From Ramlibacter alkalitolerans (GTDB lineage Bacteria > Pseudomonadota > Gammaproteobacteria > Burkholderiales > Burkholderiaceae_C), in contig NZ_JAEQND010000008.1 in NCBI RefSeq assembly GCF_016722765.1, positions 62,001-126,000 of the forward strand: a stretch of DNA of 64,000 bases, in the 5' to 3' direction. Shown here piece by piece: positions 38,147 to 44,730 of this stretch. How positions within the stretch are numbered: the stretch's first letter is position 1; the number at the start of each line of letters is the position of its first letter. Position numbers and translations under genes: made by a program. The notes under the pieces were generated by a model. The model was given only the letters and a program-made list of their open reading frames with translations, did no database searches and was not told where the DNA came from.

Positions 38147-39790
38147 TCAATCCATCGCGTAGATATCCACGTCCTTCGTCTCGCGGATGAACAGCGTGCC
38201 GATCACGCAGGTGGCGGCGGCGATCGCGACGGGGTACCAGAGGCCCGCGTACATGTTGCCCGTGTGCGCGACGATCGCGAAGGCCGTGGTCGGCAGCAGG
38301 CCGCCGAACCAGCCGTTGCCGATGTGGTACGGCAGGCTCATCGAGGTGTAGCGGATGCGCGTGGGGAACAGTTCCACCAGCATCGCCGCGATCGGGCCGT
38401 AGACCATCGCCACCAGGATCACCAGGTACACGAGCAGCGCGATCACCATGGGCACGTTCATCTTCGCCGGATCGGCCGCGGCCGGATAGCCCGCGGCCTC
38501 GAGCGCTGCTGCCACCTCGCGCTCGAACGCGGCGATCCTGCGCATGCTGGCGTCGTCGAACTTGCCGCGGCCGACCACGGCCGTCGGCGCCACGATGGAC
38601 TTCGCGCCTATGGTCACGGTGGCGGGTTTCCCTGCCTCGCCCGTGGCGTTCTCGTAGCTCACGGAGTTCTGCGCCAGGAAGCGCTTGGCGATGTCGCAGG
38701 AGCTGGCGAAATCGGTCTCGCGCGCGATGGGGCTGCCCTGGAACGAGCATTGGGCGTCGTCGGCATGCACCACCACCCTGGCGTGCGCCTGCGCGGCGGC
38801 GAGGTCCGGGTTGGCCGCCTGCGTGAGCGCCCCGAACAGGGGGAAGTAGCTCAGTGCGGCCAGCAGGCAGCCGGCCATGATGATCGGCTTGCGGCCGATG
38901 CGGTCCGACAACCGGCCGAACAGCAGGAAGAAGGGCGTGCCGACCACGAGCGCCGCGGCCATCATGAGGTTGGCCGTCGCGTTGTCCACCTTCAGCGCCT
39001 GCGTGAGGAAGAACAGCGCATAGAACTGCCCCGAGTACCAGACCACCGCCTGGCCCGCCGTCAGGCCGACCAGCGCCAGGATCACGACCTTCAGGTTGCG
39101 CCATTGACCGAACGATTCCTTCAACGGCGTCTTCGAGCTGCGGCCCTTCGCCTTCATGCGGCGGAAGGCGGGGGATTCGTTCATCGACAGGCGGATCCAC
39201 ACCGAGACGACCAGCAGCAGGACCGACACGAGGAAGGGCACGCGCCAGCCCCAGTCGGCGAAGGCGGCTTCCCCGAGCAGCGTGCGGGTGCCGAGCACCA
39301 CGATCAGCGACAGCAGCAGGCCCAGCGTCGCGGTCGTCTGGATCCACGCCGTGTACGCGCCGCGCCGGCCTGGTGGCGCATGTTCCGCCACGTAGGTCGC
39401 CGCACCGCCGTATTCGCCGCCCAGCGCGAGCCCCTGCAGCAGGCGCATCGCGATCAGCATCACGGGCGCCGCGACACCCACCGAGCCATAGGAAGGCAGG
39501 AGGCCGACGATGAAGGTCGACAGCCCCATGATCAGGATCGTGACCAGGAAGGTGTACTTGCGCCCGATCATGTCGCCCAGCCGGCCGAACACCAGCGCTC
39601 CGAAGGGCCGCACCAGGAAGCCGGCGGCGAAGGCCAGCAGCGCGAAGATGAACGCCGCACCGGGATCGAGCGCCGAGAAGAACTGCTTGGCGACGATCGA
39701 AGCCAGCGCGCCGTACAGGTAGAAGTCGTACCACTCGAACACGGTGCCCAGCGAGGAGGCGAAGATCACGCGCCTGTCCTGCGGCGTCAT
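38147..39790 (-). CDS. MFS transporter of the metabolite:H+ symporter (MHS) family
   Basis: A 547-residue transporter with 12 predicted membrane segments. The MHS hallmarks are ASSLGTVFEWYDFYLYG at the start, RPFGALVFGRLGDMIGRKYTF (loop 2-3 motif), LALGGEYGGAATYVAEHAP and a second GRLSDRIGRKPIIMAG. Relatives (ShiA, KgtP, ProP) import organic acids or betaines with protons. An unusual insert of ~120 residues (about 322-443), with Cys and many Ala/Asp, sits in an outer loop of the second half. ATG 39790 is preferred to the in-frame start at 39865, since the latter would lie 12 bp from the four-fold operator upstream. Substrate unknown. Confidence 0.9.
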   Translation of the reverse strand: MTPQDRRVIFASSLGTVFEWYDFYLYGALASIVAKQFFSALDPGAAFIFALLAFAAGFLVRPFGALVFGRLGDMIGRKYTFLVTILIMGLSTFIVGLLPSYGSVGVAAPVMLIAMRLLQGLALGGEYGGAATYVAEHAPPGRRGAYTAWIQTTATLGLLLSLIVVLGTRTLLGEAAFADWGWRVPFLVSVLLLVVSVWIRLSMNESPAFRRMKAKGRSSKTPLKESFGQWRNLKVVILALVGLTAGQAVVWYSGQFYALFFLTQALKVDNATANLMMAAALVVGTPFFLLFGRLSDRIGRKPIIMAGCLLAALSYFPLFGALTQAANPDLAAAQAHARVVVHADDAQCSFQGSPIARETDFASSCDIAKRFLAQNSVSYENATGEAGKPATVTIGAKSIVAPTAVVGRGKFDDASMRRIAAFEREVAAALEAAGYPAAADPAKMNVPMVIALLVYLVILVAMVYGPIAAMLVELFPTRIRYTSMSLPYHIGNGWFGGLLPTTAFAIVAHTGNMYAGLWYPVAIAAATCVIGTLFIRETKDVDIYAMD

Positions 39791-39876
39791 GGACCCGCTG
39801 GCCGGGGCCGGCGTCACGAAGGCCAGTGGAGGGTGTGCGGGGTTGCGTTGCGTCACGCGCCGCATTCTTCGCGCGC

Positions 39877-39920
39877 GCTCTGACCCCGCTCTGACGCGAA
39901 ACTGATGCGGCTCTGACCGT
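39877..39920 (-). promoter_or_regulatory. Four 11-bp direct repeats: candidate OmpR-family regulator site
   Basis: Four contiguous 11-bp units: GCTCTGACCCC, GCTCTGACGCG, AAACTGATGCG, GCTCTGACCGT (39877, 39888, 39899, 39910). The core CTGAY recurs exactly every 11 bp. Head-to-tail repeats at one helical turn are the signature of OmpR/PhoB-type response regulators. The site lies 87 bp upstream of the MHS transporter ATG. No matching regulator gene is in the window. Confidence 0.65.
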
Positions 39921-39974
39921 TTAGGGTCAAACCCGCAGCGGCGCTTTCACGATGCGAACGGGTAGGAGCCTTGG

Positions 39975-40622
39975 CTAGGCATTCCCTTTACGCGTCTGGC
40001 CGGTGGGCAGGTCCGCGGCCTGCTCCCACGCGCCGCCGGCGAACCAGGCGTTGCCTTCCAGGTACTCGCGCAGCATGGGCAGCGCATCGAAACCCCAGAA
40101 CACGCGGCCATCGACTTCGCACGTGGGCACGCCGAACAGGCCGCGTGCGATGGCCGCTTCGGTGTTGGCCTTCAGTTCCGCCTTCACGGCCTCGTCGGCG
40201 GGGTCGCGCGGCGGCTGCAGCAAGGCACGCAGCTCCGCCAGGCGCTGCGCGTCGGCCGCGTCGGCGCCGCCACGCCAGACGTGGCGGAACACCGTCTCGG
40301 CCACGTAGCGGTTCACCAGTCCGTCTTGCCCGCACGCGAGCGCGAGCCGCAGCGCCCCCAGCGGATTGAACGGATGCGCGGCTGGCAGCTGCAGCGGGAT
40401 GCCGTGCGCGTGCGCGAGCCACAGCACCTGCCGGTAGGTCCAGTCGCGCTTGGGCGCGATCTCCGCCGGCCCGAGCTGGCCGTGGTGCTTGAGCATCGCC
40501 GCGAACAGCACGGGGCGGTAGTCCACGCGATAGCTCAGGCCCTTGAGCGCCTCGGGCAGTTTCTCGAACGCGAGGTAGGCATAAGGCGAGATGAAGTCGA
40601 AGTGGAAGGTGATGTGCTTCAT
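39975..40622 (-). CDS. 2-hydroxychromene-2-carboxylate isomerase family (DsbA-like) protein
   Basis: A 215-residue protein of the DsbA-like superfamily. The active-site motif in FDFISPYAYLA has Ser12 in place of the CxxC of thiol oxidoreductases, as in glutathione-dependent HCCA isomerase (NahD). GVPTCEVDGRVFWGFDALPMLREYL near residue 175 is the second hallmark. NahD converts a naphthalene breakdown intermediate, but relatives act on diverse glutathione substrates. The ATG overlaps the upstream DUF1289 stop by 4 bp (ATGA). No naphthalene genes are nearby, so the physiological substrate is open. Confidence 0.88.
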   Translation of the reverse strand: MKHITFHFDFISPYAYLAFEKLPEALKGLSYRVDYRPVLFAAMLKHHGQLGPAEIAPKRDWTYRQVLWLAHAHGIPLQLPAAHPFNPLGALRLALACGQDGLVNRYVAETVFRHVWRGGADAADAQRLAELRALLQPPRDPADEAVKAELKANTEAAIARGLFGVPTCEVDGRVFWGFDALPMLREYLEGNAWFAGGAWEQAADLPTGQTRKGNA

Positions 40623-40846
40623 GGGTCTTCGTGGGCGCGCTGCAGCAGGCGGTCCCAGATCGCGCGCTTCTCCTCCTCGGTGGCGCGGCTCCAGGCCGCG
40701 ATCTCGTCGAGGGTGCGGTAGCAGCCTTCGCAGGTGCCGCTCGCCGCGTCGATCCGGCACACCGAGATGCAGGGCGAAGGCAAGAAATCGGCCAGGTCCA
40801 GGCCGCTTGCCTTTTCCAGCAGGAACTGCTTCGTGCCGGAACTCAT
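40619..40846 (-). CDS. DUF1289 family small protein
   Basis: A 75-residue protein with the DUF1289 pattern: SPCISVCRIDAASGTCEGCYRTLDEIAAWSRATEEEKRAIW. The four cysteines (near residues 26, 30, 39, 42) fit a metal or Fe-S site. Function unknown. It overlaps both neighbours by 4 bp (ATGA at each junction), so it is translated in a tight unit with the YbaK-like and HCCA-isomerase-like genes. Confidence 0.9.
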   Translation of the reverse strand: MSSGTKQFLLEKASGLDLADFLPSPCISVCRIDAASGTCEGCYRTLDEIAAWSRATEEEKRAIWDRLLQRAHEDP

Positions 40847-41346
40847 CCCGCCGGCGCCTGCGCCACGTCCGCCACCGGTGCGCCAGTGAGCCGCTCCAGG
40901 TCGTGCGGGCGCAGCTTGAAGACGCCGTGCGGATGCCCCGCGGCGGCCCAGATCTCCTCGAAGCGAAACAGTTCGCGGTCGATCAGCGTCACCGGCGGCT
41001 GCACATGGGCGATCGGCGCCACGCCGCCGATGGAAAAGCCGGTCTTCGCCTTGACGAATTCGGCGTCCGCGCGACCGGTCTTGCCGACGATCGCATCGAC
41101 CTTCTTCTCGTCGACCCGGCGGTCGCCGGAGGCGATCACCAGCACGGCGACGTCGTCGGCCTTGCGGCGGAAGATGATGCTCTTGGCGATCTGCCCGACG
41201 TGGATGCCCAGCGCATCGGCCGCCTGCTGCGCCGTGCGCGCGGCGTCGTCCAGCATCACGGGGGCGTGGGGATGCCCGGCATCCTGCAAGGCGCGCGCGA
41301 CGCGCTGCACGCCTTCGGGGAGGGATTGGAGTTCAGCGCCACACAT
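40843..41346 (-). CDS. YbaK/EbsC-family aminoacyl-tRNA deacylase-like protein
   Basis: A 167-residue member of the YbaK/ProX editing-domain family, which hydrolyses mischarged tRNAs such as Cys-tRNA(Pro). The invariant lysine is in AKSIIFRRK near residue 57; GFSIGGVAPIAH near residue 103 and KTGRADAEFVKAKTG are typical. ATG 41346 (MCGAELQSLP) is preferred over an in-frame ATG at 41370, which lies within a REP element. The stop overlaps the DUF1289 start (ATGA). The exact tRNA substrate cannot be assigned. Confidence 0.9.
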   Translation of the reverse strand: MCGAELQSLPEGVQRVARALQDAGHPHAPVMLDDAARTAQQAADALGIHVGQIAKSIIFRRKADDVAVLVIASGDRRVDEKKVDAIVGKTGRADAEFVKAKTGFSIGGVAPIAHVQPPVTLIDRELFRFEEIWAAAGHPHGVFKLRPHDLERLTGAPVADVAQAPAG

Positions 41347-41365
41347 GCTTGGAAGAGGAGGAGTC

Positions 41366-41514
41366 GTCATTCCCGTGAAGGCGGGAATCCAGTGGGGAAA
41401 GCGTCATTCCGAACAGTGAATTCAGTGGAGAAAGCGTCATTCCCGCGAAGGCGGGAATCCAGTGCTTCCGCATTCTCCCTGGAAGCCCTGGGCCCCCGCC
41501 TGCGCGGGGGTGAC
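41366..41514. repeat. REP-type palindromes, two forward copies, a degenerate middle copy and an inverted copy
   Basis: Forward copies at 41366-41393 and 41436-41463, a decayed one between them (near 41403-41432), and an inverted copy to 41514 (GCGGGGGTGAC). It fills the gap between the YbaK-like gene and the HMG-CoA lyase gene, together with the adjoining 21-bp minisatellite. Confidence 0.88.
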
Positions 41515-41591
41515 GGGTGGGGATGTGCGGGGGTGACGGGTAGATGTGCGGGGGTGACGGGTAGATGTGCGGGGGTGACGGGTGGATGTGC
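41506..41591. repeat. 21-bp tandem repeat (minisatellite), 4 units
   Basis: Units GGGGGTGACGGGTAGATGTG + C start at 41529, 41550 and 41571 (21 bp each), and the first one at 41506 is 23 bp with an extra GG. The array starts from the GGGGGTGAC end of the inverted REP copy, the same layout as at 37610-37714 but with a different spacer sequence. It ends 15 bp before the stop codon of the lyase gene. Confidence 0.92.
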
Positions 41592-41605
41592 GCAGTGGCG
41601 ACCGC

Positions 41606-42514
41606 CTACTGCACCCTCTTGTTCAAGATCGCCGTCGCCGCCCGCGAGTTCGGCTTGCGGCCCAGGAAGTCGCTGATGAACTTGCCGGCGTCCACCAGCT
41701 TGTCCAGGTCGATGCCGGTCTCGATCCCGAGTCCGTCGAGCATGAACACGACGTCTTCCGTCGCGACGTTGCCCGTGGCGCCCTTGGCATACGGGCAGCC
41801 GCCCAGGCCGGCCACCGAGGCATCGAACTGCCAGATGCCCATCTCGAGGCAGGCCAGCGTGTTCGCCAGCGCCTGCCCGTAGGTATCGTGGAAGTGCCCT
41901 GAGAGGTCGTCGATCGCGAAATGCTTCAGCGCGGCTTCCATGGCCCGCTGCACCTTGCGCGGCGTGCCGACGCCTATCGTGTCCGCCACTCCGAGGTGCT
42001 GCACGCCGATTTCCTTCATCCGCCGCGCGAACATCTCGACCCGCTCCGGCGCGATCTCGCCTTCGTACGGGCAGCCGACCGCCGTGGACATCGCCCCGCG
42101 CACGCGAATGCCCTTGGCGCGCGCGGCTTCCACCACCGGCGCGAAGCGGTCGATGCTTTCCGCGATCGAGCAGTTGATGTTGCGCTGGCTGAAGGCCTCG
42201 CTGGCGGCGCCGAAGATCACGATCTCGTCGGGCTTGCCCTGCAGCGAGGCCTCGAAGCCCTTCATGTTCGGCGTCAGCACCGAGTAGCGCACGCCCGGCC
42301 GCCGCGCGATGCCCGCCATCACCTCGGCGGCATCGGCCATCTGCGGCACCCATTTCGGCGACACGTAGCTGGTCACCTCGATCTCGCGCAGGCCGGCCTC
42401 CTGCAGCCGGTGCACCAGCTCGATCTTCACCGCCGCGGGCACCGGCTCCTTCTCGTTCTGCAGGCCGTCGCGCGGCCCCACGTCGACGAGCTTCACTTTG
42501 CTTGGAACTTGCAT
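41606..42514 (-). CDS. mvaB: Hydroxymethylglutaryl-CoA lyase
   Basis: Cleaves HMG-CoA to acetyl-CoA and acetoacetate, the last step of leucine breakdown. The 302-residue product has the start KLVDVGPRDGLQNE with the catalytic Arg-Asp, and the C-terminal signature GLGGCPYAKGATGNVATED containing the catalytic Cys; HFHDTYGQALAN supplies metal-binding His. Length is normal. It lies 4 bp after ghrA in the same direction. The other leucine genes (carboxylase and hydratase) are 3 kb upstream on the same strand, separated by an unrelated gene. This is the liuE/mvaB role of Liu clusters. Confidence 0.95.
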   Translation of the reverse strand: MQVPSKVKLVDVGPRDGLQNEKEPVPAAVKIELVHRLQEAGLREIEVTSYVSPKWVPQMADAAEVMAGIARRPGVRYSVLTPNMKGFEASLQGKPDEIVIFGAASEAFSQRNINCSIAESIDRFAPVVEAARAKGIRVRGAMSTAVGCPYEGEIAPERVEMFARRMKEIGVQHLGVADTIGVGTPRKVQRAMEAALKHFAIDDLSGHFHDTYGQALANTLACLEMGIWQFDASVAGLGGCPYAKGATGNVATEDVVFMLDGLGIETGIDLDKLVDAGKFISDFLGRKPNSRAATAILNKRVQ

Positions 42515-42518
42515 GGCC

Positions 42519-43439
42519 TCAGTATCCTCTCTGCAGATCGACCACGCCGGCGATGGGTTCTCCCTGCTCGAAGGCGCGGATCTTGCGCGCGATCTGCGCG
42601 ATGCTCTCGTCGCGCAGCGTGCGGGCCGAGGTATGCGGCGTGACGGTGATCTTCGGATGCGACCAGAACGGATGCTCCGGCGGCAGCGGTTCCGTGCGGA
42701 AGACGTCGAGCGCGGCGCCGGCCAGGTGGCCGCTGTCGACCAGCGCCAGCAGGTCCTCGTCCACGAGGTGCGCGCCGCGCGCCACGTTGATCACGTAGCC
42801 CCCGGGCAGCAGCCGCCCCAGCGTCTGCCGGTTCATGATGTTCTCGGTGTCAGGGGTCAGCGGCAGCAGGTTCACCAGCACACGCGTGCCGCCCAGGAAG
42901 GCATCGAACTGCTCCGCGCCGGCGAAGCACTGCACGCCCGGAACGTCCTTCGCGTTGCGGCTCCAGCCGCGCACCGGGAATTCGAAGCCGGCCACGGCCT
43001 GGGCGACGCGTTGCCCGAGCACGCCCAGCCCCATCACGCCGACCGGGAAATCGGCGCGCGAACGCGGCCGGCGGAAGCTCCAGCGGCCCTGCGCCGCATC
43101 CTGCTCGTAACCGTCGAGTTCGCGGAAGTGCCGCACCAGCGCGTGGCAGACGAACTCCGCCATCTGCACGGACATGCCGGCGTCATCCAGGCGCACCAGC
43201 ACGGCCTCGGGCGGCAGGCGCAGCTTGAGCAGGGCATCGACGCCGGCGCCGGTATTGAAGATGCCCTTCAGCCGGGGCTGCTCGTCGAACAGCTGCTGCG
43301 GCGGCGCCCACACCACGGCATGGTCGGCCTGCGGCGCGCCGGGGCGCCACTCTTCCACGATCGCGCCGGGCACGGCGGCGCTGAGCCCCGCGATCCACGG
43401 GGCGGGCTTCATCTCGGTACAGCAGACGACGATACGCAT
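42519..43439 (-). CDS. ghrA: Glyoxylate/hydroxypyruvate reductase A-type dehydrogenase
   Basis: A 306-residue NAD(P)-dependent 2-hydroxyacid dehydrogenase. The Rossmann motif is VGVMGLGVLGQRVAQ near residue 135; the catalytic Arg is in NVARGAHLVDEDLL, Glu in TEPLPPEHPFW and His in TPHTSA. The sequence and length resemble GhrA, which reduces glyoxylate and hydroxypyruvate. The ATG at 43439 has no Shine-Dalgarno sequence; a -10-like CACAAT (43447-43452) ends exactly 7 nt upstream, implying a leaderless message. mvaB follows after 4 bp. Confidence 0.92.
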   Translation of the reverse strand: MRIVVCCTEMKPAPWIAGLSAAVPGAIVEEWRPGAPQADHAVVWAPPQQLFDEQPRLKGIFNTGAGVDALLKLRLPPEAVLVRLDDAGMSVQMAEFVCHALVRHFRELDGYEQDAAQGRWSFRRPRSRADFPVGVMGLGVLGQRVAQAVAGFEFPVRGWSRNAKDVPGVQCFAGAEQFDAFLGGTRVLVNLLPLTPDTENIMNRQTLGRLLPGGYVINVARGAHLVDEDLLALVDSGHLAGAALDVFRTEPLPPEHPFWSHPKITVTPHTSARTLRDESIAQIARKIRAFEQGEPIAGVVDLQRGY

Positions 43440-43525
43440 GGTGCCTATTGTGCGGGACGTCCCCGTTGACGCTGCTGCGCCAGCGGTCCAAGCTCCGGCG
43501 GCTGTTCACGCCCAAGGAGAAACCG

Positions 43526-44599
43526 ATGACCCTGCGTTCCTTCCTGCGCGCGGCCTGGCTCGGCGCCGCCGTGCTCGTCGCCGCGTCCCAGGCGCTCGCC
43601 GCCGACTTCCCCGCGCCGAAACAAGGCACCTGGGTGGTCCGCGATTTCCGCTTCCACACCGGCGACGTGCTGCCCGAGCTGAAGATCCATTACCAGACCG
43701 TCGGCGAGCCCACCGGCGAGCCGGTGCTCATGCTGCACGGCACGACGGGATCGTCGGCGAGCATGCTCACTCCCGGCTTCGGCGGCGAACTGTACGGCCC
43801 CGGGCAGCCGCTCGACGCGGCGAAGTACTTCATCATCCTGCCCGACGCCATCGGCACCGGCGGCTCGACCAAGCCGTCCGACGGGCTGCGCATGAAGTTC
43901 CCGAAGTACAACTACGACGACATGGTCGAAGCGCAGTACCGGCTGGTGCGCGAGCACCTGAAGATCCCGCACCTGCGGCTGGTGATCGGCAATTCCATGG
44001 GCGGCATGCAGACCTGGATGTGGGCGCAGAAGTATCCGGGCATGATGGACGTCGCCGTGCCCATGGCTTCGCTGCCCACGCCCATGTCGGGCCGCAACTG
44101 GACGCTGCGCCGCCTGCTGACGGAATCGATCCGCCGCGATCCGGCGTGGAACAACGGCAACTACACCACGCAGCCGCCCGGCTTCCAGCTGGCCTCGATC
44201 TTCTTCGCCACGGCCACCAATGGCGGCAACCATTCGTACATGAAGAACGGGCCGGACCGCGAGAAGGCGGACCAGGCGCTGGAGACGCGGCTCAAGAACT
44301 TCAAGGGCGACGCCAACGACCACCTGCTGCAGTGGGAGTCGTCGGCCGACTACAACCCCTCGGTGGGGCTGGAGCGGATCACGGCGACGCTGCTGGCGAT
44401 CAACGCGGCGGACGACGAGCGCAACCCGATCGAACTGGGCATCCTGGAGCGCGAACTCAAGCGCGTGAAGAACGGCCGCGCGTACATCATCCCGGCAAGC
44501 GACCAGACGCTGGGGCATGGGACGACGGGGCAGGCGCGGTTCTGGAAGCAGGAGCTGGACAAGGTGCTGAAGACGGCGCCGCGGCTGGCGCCGATGTGA
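43526..44599 (+). CDS. Secreted alpha/beta hydrolase (homoserine acetyltransferase-like)
   Basis: A 357-residue exported alpha/beta hydrolase: signal peptide SFLRAAWLGAAVLVAASQALA, then the MetX-like fold (KIHYQTVGEPTGEPVLMLHGTTGSS, FIILPDAIGTGGSTKPSDGLR). The nucleophile elbow is GNSMGGMQ with the catalytic Ser near residue 157; the acid is in NAADDERNP and the His in DQTLGHGTTG near 335. True MetX enzymes are cytoplasmic, so this exported form is more likely an esterase or hydrolase. AAGGAGA lies before ATG 43526. It is followed by the inverted repeat 44611-44730 that separates it from the carboxylase operon. Confidence 0.88.
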   Translation: MTLRSFLRAAWLGAAVLVAASQALAADFPAPKQGTWVVRDFRFHTGDVLPELKIHYQTVGEPTGEPVLMLHGTTGSSASMLTPGFGGELYGPGQPLDAAKYFIILPDAIGTGGSTKPSDGLRMKFPKYNYDDMVEAQYRLVREHLKIPHLRLVIGNSMGGMQTWMWAQKYPGMMDVAVPMASLPTPMSGRNWTLRRLLTESIRRDPAWNNGNYTTQPPGFQLASIFFATATNGGNHSYMKNGPDREKADQALETRLKNFKGDANDHLLQWESSADYNPSVGLERITATLLAINAADDERNPIELGILERELKRVKNGRAYIIPASDQTLGHGTTGQARFWKQELDKVLKTAPRLAPM

Positions 44600-44610
44600 A
44601 GGCTGCGGGC

Positions 44611-44730
44611 ATCGCTGGGGTTCGCGCGCTGGCGCGGCTCACCGCCAGCCTACCGGGACCGCCAACCTACCCGCCCGGCCGGGCCGGCGTAGGCTGGCCG
44701 TGACGCGCGAAGCGCCGGAACCCCAGCGCT
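44611..44730. repeat. Inverted pair of the 42-bp dispersed repeat
   Basis: A copy at 44689-44730 (begins GTAGGCTGGCCGTGACGCGC) differs by one base from 5758-5799. A degenerate copy in the opposite direction lies at 44611-44653 (ends CTCACCGCCAGCCTAC). The pair can fold with GCCAGCCTAC against GTAGGCTGGC. It lies between the convergent alpha/beta hydrolase and mccA genes; the right copy touches the mccA stop codon. Confidence 0.75.
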
